A DNA stretch of 64,000 nt from Maylandia zebra. Lineage: Eukaryota; Chordata; Actinopteri; Cichliformes; Cichlidae. Both the position numbers and the translations under genes were made by a program. Of this stretch, positions 24,882 through 36,534 are shown piece after piece; positions within the stretch are counted from its first letter, which is position 1, and the number at the start of each line of letters is the position of its first letter. The stretch covers positions 1-64,000 of the forward strand of contig NC_135174.1 in assembly GCF_041146795.1 (NCBI RefSeq). The letters run 5' to 3'. The notes below the pieces were generated by a model that ran no database searches, was not told the DNA's origin, and was given only the letters and a program-made list of their open reading frames with translations.

Positions 24882-27800
24882 ATCTTGGAGCTGGTTGAAG
24901 CGGTCAGCCAGTGACGTCTGGAGCACCTGAGATGGCCTCGCCTTCTTCGGTGTGTCCTTCTCACCTTCTCTACCGAGCTCAGCCAATCTAAAAAGAAAAC
25001 AAGACACATGAATCCTTTTTGCTTCTCTTTAAAAGTCTGAACCTTTCAGTAATTTTAAAGAAGTTTAAATTTCCATCTTATGCATGATATTGATTTTTTT
25101 TTGTCTCAATCATGTTTCTCCACATGCTGACCTCTGTTTGAATGACGAGCTCTGACTTCCATCCAAACTGCTCTCGAGCTCCTCGACATCTTCTGACATT
25201 GTGGAGGACTTCTCCAGGCTCTCATCAGGGGAGGGACTCCGCATCTCCTCATAGCTCCCTCCACCGCTACTGCTGCTGCTCCCCCTCTGATATCTGCTGA
25301 TACTGATGCACCCTCCGTCTGGGAACTCATCTGTTAATGACTCATCCTCTTTGCCATTTTCCCCATTAACCTCTTCTTCCATCTCTTCTTCCTCCTCCTC
25401 CTGCTGCTCCACCTCTTCCCGCTCTTCTTCTTCTTCTTCTTCTTCTACCTCCACCTCCTCCTCGTTGTCTTCACTCTGAGGGTGGCTTAGGGTGACACTA
25501 CTTTGTTGTGCTGGAAAACGGTCAGGCATGGAGCCGTCGCTGTGGTCTGACTCCACACTAGTAGAGCGGCTTTTCTTTAGGATTCCCTTGATGCCTTGAG
25601 GCCCCGAGTCTTGGCGCTTCAGCACAGCGGCAGACTGGCAGGGAGGACTGGGAGGGGGAGAGGCGTCTCTGTTTCTGCTGAGTGGGAGAGCTCTGTCAGA
25701 GTGGAGACTGGAAGACTGTAGAGGGGAAACAACACAGAAGGGTATTTTTTAATTTATTTTTATTAGCAGCCATTATAATATGAAAAGAAATACAACTTTT
25801 AAATCTAACAGCTTTCTCAGTTTTTCGGCATTTATAGTGAAAATCTATTTTTCTTTCTCCCTCTCTTCTCCATATTTGTACAACCTAATACAATCAACAC
25901 AAAGACAGATTCAAGTGCTTACTCACTGCTTTCAGTGACCTACTCCCACGTTAAGGTTAGTGAGTCACATTAAATATGACGATGACTTAGCCTCACTCCC
26001 CCCCCCCTATAAGAATGTCAACATATCAAATACGGATATTGTCAACAAATCTGAAAGAGTTTTTTGTCTTTTGCAATATAAGGAAAAGATTCCGATAGAG
26101 AAACTGGTGTCAGAAAGCAAAGCTTTTTGAAAATATTAGAAATTCCAAGGCCAGACCATGAATTTCTTCCCTGCAAAAAGAGGAGGCATGATCATGTCTT
26201 TAATATGCTATAACTTAGCAAAAGCAGCTGTGACAGCAGACGCTAAGAGGTCAAAGGTGATGAGAGGGTGCTGATTTAGGAAGAGACGCACAAAGAAGTA
26301 AGACTGCAAAGCCAGCTGGGTGTAAGATTAAAGTCCAGTGCTAATTCGGTGGTCTCCTTTAATGAACTCCAGAGTTCGATACGTGTGTGGGCATTTACAC
26401 GAAGAAGTATGTGTGTGTACTTCATCTGATTACTTTCGAGAATCAGTTTGAGTCACGTTATAATATTTTGTCCAGATGAGGGATTTATAAATCAAGTTTA
26501 CAAAAACAAACTAAACTAAACTAAACTAAACTAAACTAAACCAGACCAGGAAAAAACAAAACCAAGCAAAGAGTTTTGGAACTAGAAATTGCAGATGTCT
26601 AGAAATAGGATATTATTAAATCCGGTTCTTTTGGATTCTTTAGAGCCAAGAAAGACACGGCTGAAAAGTGGTCCTTTTACTTTAAAAATTATCTTTATTT
26701 TACATATCCGGGGTATGGAGACCTGACCACAAAACACACAACCCAGAAAAGAATTCACAGAATTTCACTTTTATAGGTTTGCCTATCGACTCATGAGAAT
26801 CACTTCTTATTTTTATATACCTTCACAGTTTTATGAGTGCATTATTTTTCATTTTGGTAAGCTGACCTTTTCCTCTGTAGTGGCAGTGTCCTCATGTTGC
26901 TGTTTCCATGAAGGTTCGTCTGCAGACTCCTTCTCTTCCATGACTTTGCCTGGATCAGGTTTATGGAGCCTATAATATATCAGAAAAAAAAAGACAGAAA
27001 TCACAAAGATCTTAGAACAAAATTAAACATTATATAAATTTGCTGGATTAAACTGGCAACACTGATATGACTTTAAGCTTACTATAACATAAGGCTGCCA
27101 CTGTGACAGCTTACATGGTGAATCCACAGTAATAAAAAGGAGCTGATGATACTCTCACTGTTTGTATTTTATTAATTTATAACTTAAGAAGCTCTTGAAA
27201 CAGTAGCCTGATGTCTTTGAAACTTCAGCCATGTTTAATATGTGCATGTATGAGTATAATGTATACAGAAGATATGAGATTACATACAGAAGACATGTTA
27301 GCACAGCAGGCTTGCCCCCGGACTGTTCAAACCTTTTATTTGTGAGGGGCAGCCAATCAGAAAAGAGGTGACGACCTAAATAGACTTGTTTCAGACAGCA
27401 GCTAATCTGAGGGGGCAACACCAAGGTCCAGTATAAGAGAAAAAAACATCCTGAAATCATCTGAATCATGCAAAGCTACTCAAGAAGAATAAAAATATAG
27501 ATGCAGGTGTAAATAAGAATCTAACTATTATTCACTATACATGTTGCAGGCAGTGATGAGGTTTAGTTGGAAATGGTAATGCACACACATACACACTGAA
27601 ACAATTCCTGACTTGGGGAGAAGCTGAGAACAGTTTGTGGGATTCATTCAAACTCCACATGGACCAGAAGGGCCAGGAATGGTTTCAGTTATACCTTAAA
27701 CTGTCCACACAGTGGTTACAGTGCTAAGTACAGTGTGGCTCTCACTGCAGTAGCTATTAACTTCAATCTGGTTTGAATCACTGTGGCTACCACTGACACC

Positions 27801-30800
27801 TGAGTGCTTGTGTGTTGATGCATGTGCACGAGCGTGCGTGCGTGCAAGACAGAGCAGTATTAAAGGCAAGCCCTGCAGGTTTATCTGGTTTATCTCTGCA
27901 GCTGTTTACAACATTAGACAGCCTGTAATTACCTCTGTGCTCCATTCAGTCTGCTCGCCCTGCATGTCACCGTGTTTCAAGGTATATCTAACTATTAATG
28001 TTGTGCTGTATAATGTATCACAGCCCACAAGAAAGACACTACAGCATTTAAACGGTTAATATCGTTCATCTAATAAAAGCGTTCGACCTGGCTGGAATTG
28101 CTTACCTCGTAGAGGTTTCCTTTTCCTCACTGTCGATTACCTGATGCTTTCCTTTAACATCAACTTGTCGGCCGCTGCTTCCATCTTCCATCCCCTCCAC
28201 CTCCTACAGGTAAAGAAAAAATGGAGGGAGTAGTATCTTAAAGGCTAGGTTTAAGTTTTTAAACACATACTTCTGAAGTCCTACGGCAGCTGTAAAGGAT
28301 TTCTTGATATAGGAAGTAAATAAATGAATGTGGCTCCACCTCCCTCTATTTGAGAAAAGCAGTTAACCCCTGCAACGCAAACAGGGTGTTCCAGGAAAAA
28401 AAAGATAAAAGGAAGTATGTGATGTCAAAGAGCAGGTATGACATATTCATCCACCCTGTGTACGTGCAGTGTGAGAATTAAAAAGAAAGGAATTAGCTGG
28501 GCTATATTTTTCATGTTAATGCAAGGGAACCGCTGAGGCAGGTTTCTTGTTTGTGTTGTTTCCAATTCTGCTCGTGTGCTTATTTTAAATGCTAATAAAA
28601 CAGCATTAAGAAAGTATGACTACCTTTAGACTGAACTATGGTAACTCTTCACCCAAGCTCGTAAACTAACAGGTTGTATATGTTGTGTTGTAACATAATA
28701 GCATCAATTTACTCATCAAACTTGCCAAGAAAGCAAAAGTGAAAGGATTTACATGTCTTCCTTTATATTTCTGTCTAATCGCCAGATTTGTTTTTTCTTT
28801 AAAACCTGCAGCTGTGTGGGACCTTTGTCAGTAAACACTTTACTGAGCCCTGAGGTAACCTGGTGAAGATAAGTGGATCTCCAGCAGTGAGGAAATTAAA
28901 CTCCATCGAATTAGAGAATTAGAGGCTCCTTACAACCTAGGCGATGCTCACTGATTACAAAGAAGGAACACATTTTTCCACCGGGGAGGATGTGCTGCCT
29001 TCTGCAGAACAGATTTTTATACATTCAGGAAATTCAGTCAGGAAATTCTAAGTATAAATGAGCTGAATCTCTCTTTTATTGCTTCCATCCGAGCTGGAAG
29101 ACATGCTGTAACCTCACTCCTACTCTGTCTCTTCTGATGGAGACACTGACTCACCTGCTTTTTTCAACAGGAGGAGAAATGAGTGATAAGGGAAACGTGA
29201 AGACAGAAAATGGGCATCTGTCACTGCTGCTGACAGTCGAGTGAGGCATCTTAAAATAACAGATCTAGGTCAGAAGAACGGATGGAGGTGGGGGTGGGGG
29301 TGTACTGTGATTTTCAGTTGGGCTCCCAAAGAGAGGCTACTTTCCCAGCAATTTTTTGGTTCAAGCAACTTGCTGCCATCTGGGTTCACTTGGCCAGTCT
29401 TGGCACCGTCCCTAGTTTGCAGGCCCAGTTAGAACAGCTATTTACATCAAACATCATGAAACCTAACCACTTCTGAAACCTTAGCAGCCTGGGAAAGACC
29501 AACACTCAGTTCATTTTAAGAACACATGTGAAACTCTCCCATAGGATTGAGGACATTATCGACATTTTTGTTTGAGTGCATCTTTTTATTTTTCCACCAC
29601 CAATTCCACTGCCTGTGTGAGCTGAAGTCATGACTTTGGCCAAGCATGCATCCAGGTGCAGGACATCTCTGTGCTGTATGGAAAGGCTCAATTTGTTATT
29701 AATGGTGCAAACCTCCAGAGGGGAGTTGGAGTGCACACCAGCTGCATTGGAAAGCTGCTGTGAGTAAATCAGCAAGGGGGCTGAAAGGGATAAACCAAAG
29801 ACAAACGCACCCCCAAAAAAATAAAATACACATACATTGCAGTACATACGGCAACTGTTCTACCACTAAACGAACAGCTGATTGCCTAACCTTGATTTCC
29901 AATCTGTCATCTAAAGCTCATAGCCTTTTATTTTCATGAATGGATTTGATGTTTGTTCCCTAAAAAGGTGCCAGGTCCTTACAACGAGGCAGTAGAAACA
30001 GATTTATGTGTCCACAACAAGTGCAAATATATACAAACAGACAAATGCATGAAGTGAGACAGATGGCAAACCAAAATACCGTACCTTAAAAAGAGACACG
30101 CTGGAAGTTGCACTTCTCTTGGAGTCCACAGGCTTTTTATCAACTAAAATGAGCACAGCGAATAAAAGAGTGAGAATTAATTGCTCCACAAGTGTCTTTC
30201 TTTATGCCAGTGCAGTAAAAAACGATCAGTGGGAGTGTATGCAAGGGAAAATGATTCAGGACAGTGTGTTTGGCACAGAAAACATTGCATTTTTAAAGCT
30301 TGTACAAAAGTAGACATAACAGGTAATTTAATGCATTACACACCAATCTCTCTCTTGGTCAAAAAAAAAAAAGTCATGTCAAAGGGCTCATGAGCTCCAC
30401 TGGCTTCAGGGGGAGTCTGAAAAGTCAGTGGGAAGCGCCACAGTGAATTCAGCGAGTCTTTCAATAATGCAACAGTTCAACATCTGATGAGAGGAATACG
30501 TTTACTTGAGCATATGCGTTAGAGAGAAATAGAATTGGGTCTCATGTGAACTCCCTAATCAAGAACAGCCCTGAGAATATAATCTTCTAATCTTAACAAA
30601 AGGAAATCATTAAATTTTACAATACTCCAAAACAACACACACTTCTTAAGTCAACGCACTTAAATTCATCCCCGCACTCTAAATCTGTTTTTATCGCCCC
30701 GACAATGTGACATTTTTATGCCAAAATAACAGCACGTCTCTGACAAACTCACTGTTTCCAATGAAAGAAAAAATAAAAATAAAGCTCCACTTTTAATTTA

Positions 30801-33800
30801 TGTTTCCGAGCTCCCCTGCTGTCGAGAACATAGGGTTTCATCATCTGAATTAAATCATGCTAAGCATTGCAGACTAGTGACTCCACTCAGACTGTACTCT
30901 TATAGCTTTGACTTTAGTCCAGTCTTTAACATCATCACCCATCCAAGATCCAAACTAGAGAGAGGGAAAAAAAACTTCCACTGAAGTTTAAAGACTCGTC
31001 AGGTAGAGTTTCTTACAAGACTGCGATCTTTGTTCTACTGTTGATGCCCAGGTCAAAGGCTCAGGTCAAATGTAAATAACAGCCAGGCACTACTACTTTT
31101 AGCTGCTCCCTTGTTATTGGGGGTCGCCACAGCACATAGCTCCAGATGTTTGACACCAGATGGCCTCTCTGACACAACTTCAAAGCAAATTTCTGTCACT
31201 GTCTGGAATTAAACCAGCAACCTTCTGCTTGACAAGTGTAAACAATCACACTACAATACCAGGGAACATCAAAACATCAGATTTGTAAAATCAAACTTGC
31301 AGCAGAGGTGATGTTTAGCCAGTATCAGCAAACATCAAATGGAGTGTATTTACTGTGGTGGGCATCACCTATTTTGTAGAGTTTAATAATTATGTGGGTA
31401 TCAACAGTGCTGCATCTTGGTTAGGTATTAAATTTGAACCAGCTAGCTGTTTGCATACATGCATTACTGACTTGATGAGAGGTCAGAGAAACCTTTGATG
31501 TAAATACAAGAGGTGTTCTGCCTGAGAATCGACTCTTCTGCCAACATATCATTTTTTAATGTTATTCTGTGAATATTTTGTTCCCAAAATCAAGATTGAA
31601 ATGAGCTGTTTAAAGCTATAACATGGTTTAACTGAAATAACATAAGTAATGGTCATGTAATCCTGTTGTTTCCCAGCTGGGGTACATTTAGCTGGGAAAC
31701 ACAATGATTCAGTGTCCTGTTGGTGTTGACAGAAAAGAAAAGTCACTCAATACTGAAGAATATGGCAGTTTGAGACAGTCAGCAGAATACTGCCTGCAGC
31801 TTGTTTCATGCTGGGTTTTAAATTTCAAACCCTCTCATTACAGATCAGACCGAGTTCACTGGAGAGAAGTTACAGCTGGTGCAGGGAATAAAAGCAACAC
31901 CAGTGATAGCCAGTGTGTGTGTGCACCTCAGTCAAATACACTATGGACACAATAGTGCTATCATTTATAATTTATGCCTGCAGTGCACCTTTTACACTGA
32001 GCAAGTCCAGGTTAAAATTTGTTATATGTTAAAATGAAAACAATCATGGGAAGAATATATTTAGCTCCATTTCTCTTCTCTAACATATGATTTTCATGAT
32101 TAAATAACAACTTTTAATTAAATCTAAAGCTAACTTCCAGAATTCAAGCACTAAAAAAAAACAAGGAAACATGATCATTGTGTGTGCCAATAAGATGCTA
32201 CACAACATTACTCTGCTGTGAAACACTAAAGTAACTGTTTTGCTCACTGCACAATTCTGAAAACTTTCACCTTCTACTTTCTTTGTCTAACCCAGCACTT
32301 ACACTTATCTCTAAATACAAGGTAACCAAACGGAAGGGACAACAAACATGTAAGCAGAGAAATACACGGGTAAGTGGGCCAACCATGGACAAAGAAAGGC
32401 ATGGTCACAGATTGTTGCATGCATCCACACTAAAACACCTCAAGCACTTATCTGCACAATGTCATACAAACACACCTTTAAACATCATGTTACCTTTTGC
32501 ACAACGTTTCTGTCTTTTGCACAACCCACTGTGATTTTTGCACTTTTCTATTTCTTTATTCTGTGTCTGTATCATTCTGTTCTGTCTGGTGTTGCACTGG
32601 TTATTTGCAATTTTTGCACACTTTGCACTTTATGTAGTCCTGTCTTGATTGTCTGTTATGTGTAGCAGCATGGTCTTGAAGAAACGCTGTCTCGTTTCAC
32701 TGTGTATGGTACAACTGCACATGCTTGAAATAACAAAGCCACTTGACTAGACTTGAAAAAAGTGTTTTTGTTTAAAATGTGGCATTTATACTACATTTAT
32801 GGCTAGCATCCTACTTCCTGTATGTCTTTCACATCCACTAACAACAGTCACTAAACTGGACCTACAGACCGTGTTTATGCTGTTGATGCCTTTTGTACCA
32901 TTTTAACAAAACATCTTAAAAGAAACAAACAATGTGCTGCTTGGTACAGACCATCTAAACAGGTTTATGCTTCAGTTTTAATAAGTAAAATTATAGTATT
33001 TTATCAGTCTGATACTTAGCATCAAAGCAAAGACTGTATATGTGCCTGTGCACTGCTAAGGCACATAAATGGTTTATGAATTCCTTGCTAACCAAGTTTG
33101 CTGGCATTAGCTGATTTAGCTGATGACTTAGCACTCCACCCTCTCATTCTAATATAGAAGCTTCCAGATGGCAGCAGCCCAAATGCTAACAATAAAGTGT
33201 ATAATTCAAAGTACAAAACCACTGGATGATATAAAGTATAAAAAGGGTTATCAGCTAATAAACTTGTTTATATTGTCAATTATATCAGTTAGTAATATTT
33301 AGAGGAGAATAATAAGTAAACAGAAGATAAAAAATTACTTCTCCGTAGCTTCTTTTCCACAGTGGACACAAATAATAATCCTTGTAACTATACTTGAATG
33401 TAAGATATGTTTCTGTGTTTTATCTACACACCTTGGACACAGCTTTAGTTTGTAAAGCTAGCTGGTTAGCTGTCTCATCAAGTAAATGACAAACAGCTTC
33501 TCTATTTTATTTATTTATTTATTTATTGGAAAAAATATCAGTTTAGAAAACCTAAAGCAATGCTTTTTTAAATTATACATCAACCACAAACTGAGCAAAG
33601 AACATTTCAGATGTATTTTTCTTCACTTCTCGATAAAAGAGTATTAAAAAGCCAACGTCTATAAATCAGGAAGGTAATCTGACATCAGCAATGAGCTCAG
33701 TATTCCCTTCACACTGAGTAATAGAACTTGAATGAGCTTAGTGATAAGGCAGTGTGTGGAACAATAGAGGATCAGAGCGCAGTGAAAGTACGAGTTCATC

Positions 33801-36481
33801 TTACCCTTTGGCTCCTCTGTGTCATCAGTTTCCAGCAGCCTGGGAGACAGAGAGAAATGAGGTCACTCTCTAATGCAATAAAGAGATGACAGAAGTTACA
33901 CGTTTTTTACAAGTGATGCTGGCAAACAGCACAAAATATATGTACATCCCTCTTAAATACACTATTATAGTCCACATATGCACACTTAAGTCTAAAATAA
34001 ATTGCAAGAACTGCAGCAAGCAACTTACTGCGTCTCATATGACATAAATCCATTTACTCATGCTGCTCTTCCACTCCCGTGTCAGCTATGATATAACAGC
34101 AAAGCCTTTCTTGCATCTGAAGATATGGCCATTCATTTCCAAGTAATGGGCGTTAAAAATGGATGGGGACAGCAGCTGCCTGTGGGGTAGCAGCAGTGAT
34201 GTAACAGGAGGAGGGGAGAAATGCTTTAATACAATGGAGGACATCTGCAACGGGTCAAAGGTTATTGGAGAGAGGGAAGGCAGAGGCTACACAAACCCTA
34301 GTTCATTTCAGATGCATCATTCAAGTACATCCCACTGTGCTTCATTAAAAGCCTGCAACCACACACTGTTGTGAGAAAGTGAACCTCAAAGTTCACACTA
34401 TAAACAAGCAGCAGCAAGCGCTTCCAATTAACTGCATCACAGAGTGCTTCTTGAGAACGAGGGAGTGTGGGTTTAGCCTCTACTTTAAGAGTCTAAACTC
34501 TTAAGTTCAGTTGTTCCTTCAGTGTACATTTGTCACCAAATACTTTCTGCATAGTGGAAATAAAAGGAATCTGAGATAAGCAAAAGTAGTAGTTTTAAGC
34601 AAATAAAGCTGATTAATTGGCTGGTTTCTTCCAGCCCTCTTTTCCTCAAAGACAGACTTGACACAGTTGGATTATTATCAGGATTTGATAATCTTCCTAA
34701 AGCTATTTTGAGCAAATATGGCTACAGATGAGCAAGTGCCAGGTACCATACTATAATCAAATGTCAGTTTATGAAAGCTGCCTATGCCCATCAGTCCAAA
34801 ATTGATAGCATGCCACACCCAGGCATAAAGGATGTTTGTTTCCTCCTTTTTCTTATTAAGTAAGCAGTATATCTTCTTAGCTGACACTTAATGTTAACCG
34901 TTTACATGCACAGGAGCTACAACTACACTATGCAGCTGCAAAAGGGAACAAAACAACATTTAAACATTGGCTTGGACTCCGTATTATTTCGCTTTTCCCT
35001 GTACTGCTGTAATTTGTGGGCCTAAAACTACTACAGAAGTGTTTTTTATTGCAGTTTCTTATGAGTAATTCTTGGCTTGGATTTGTTTACTACACAAACT
35101 TTTGTCAGTTCTTAACAGCCACGCTTCCTGATAGTTTTGTGAAGACATCATGCTACACTGGCCAATATATTCTTTGGCCTGTATTTATGTAGTTAACAAT
35201 AAACTGAAGTGATGCAATACTCAAAAATCTCTGGCTGCAGAGATTTAAATTTAACACAGACGTATAAAACCTATGTTGTGTGTAAGCAAACCACGAACCC
35301 CTCTGAAACTATTCTCCGTCACAACATGACGTGCGCCTTCGTAGATCTGCAACCATACGTCAAGTCAACACAACTCCAAACTATTTTGAGTGGCCTGTTC
35401 AGTACCGTTGATTCCTCCTACGCATTCCCAGCTATATTTTCTTTTTTGGGGCCCCAGTTTTTGATTGGATCAATGAGAGAATGATCATAACATTATAATA
35501 TAAGGACTCACAGATGTCAGCTCATTTGTGGAAGGAGATTGCCAAAACTATTGGAATGGAGACAATGGATTGTACAAAGAAATGGAAAAACTTGAGGGAC
35601 GAAGATGTTTGTTTCTTGAAAACAAACAAAAGAAAAGAAAAATTGACCACAACAAAGAGTGGGAACGCAGGAGGAAAAAAGTCCCAGCACTTTGTTTCTG
35701 CTGTGGCTGGCAGCACATAAAACATCAGGACAGGACCACAAGGTAATTAACACATAATGCACCTCACACAAGTATGAATGCTGGTAATGGTGACGGCAAC
35801 TTGCGTAGATTATGTTGTAGACTCTACAATGATTTGCTGCAGAAGTCCAAATCGGTCATTGCTCTGACTTGCATGTATTTGTAGACCTTGTAAACCTCAT
35901 TGTTTGATCTCGGACAGCCCATTTTTAACAACCAACCTTATAAGTCTCAGAAACACATCACCTTTGCTACCCACACGTTGACGGTCAGCTGAAAGTAGAT
36001 GAAGAAAACCGGAATGCAGTTTAGTGGGCGAAAAGCAAAACAGAGGGGAACTTTCCAATCCAGCTGGGCACTTGTGTAATCAAACAAACACTCACAGTAA
36101 AAGTGTTCACATAAATTTTATGTTTAGCTTTGTGTGCATCATATTAAATTATATCATGAGAGAAAATGAAATAAGAGCATAAAAACAACACTTGTGGCTG
36201 CAGCGTTGTTAAAAGCTGTAATTTTATTACATCTGATTTGTGTGCTTAACTTTTTGAGGCATTTGTCTTTGCTGTGGCTCAGTACTGTAAACAGTCCTTA
36301 GCCTTAATCCCAATTCTGTTTTGTTTATAAAGAGGTACCAACCCCATCATGTCAGTAGCATTAATAGTTGTGGTTTGTTACACATGCTTGATAGCATAGA
36401 GCACTTTCAAACCAAGATTACTATGACCTATGCAGCAACTTGTCCTGGAAATTCTATGTATACTATTCCAAACTCATATGA

Positions 36482-36534
<53 letters not shown>

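Larger units (their letters stand above)
30144..33804 (-). other. Supervillin-like intron 2
   Basis: The 3.7 kb intron contains a SINE (31090-31262), a retroelement-tail-like repeat (32453-32757) and a (TTTA)n microsatellite (33505-33528). The remainder shows nothing recognisable. Confidence 0.6.

Noticed and set aside
25106..25330. Second minus-strand frame overlapping the supervillin-like acidic exon
   Set aside because: Shadow of the correctly phased exon 25132-25715, which joins both neighbours in frame.
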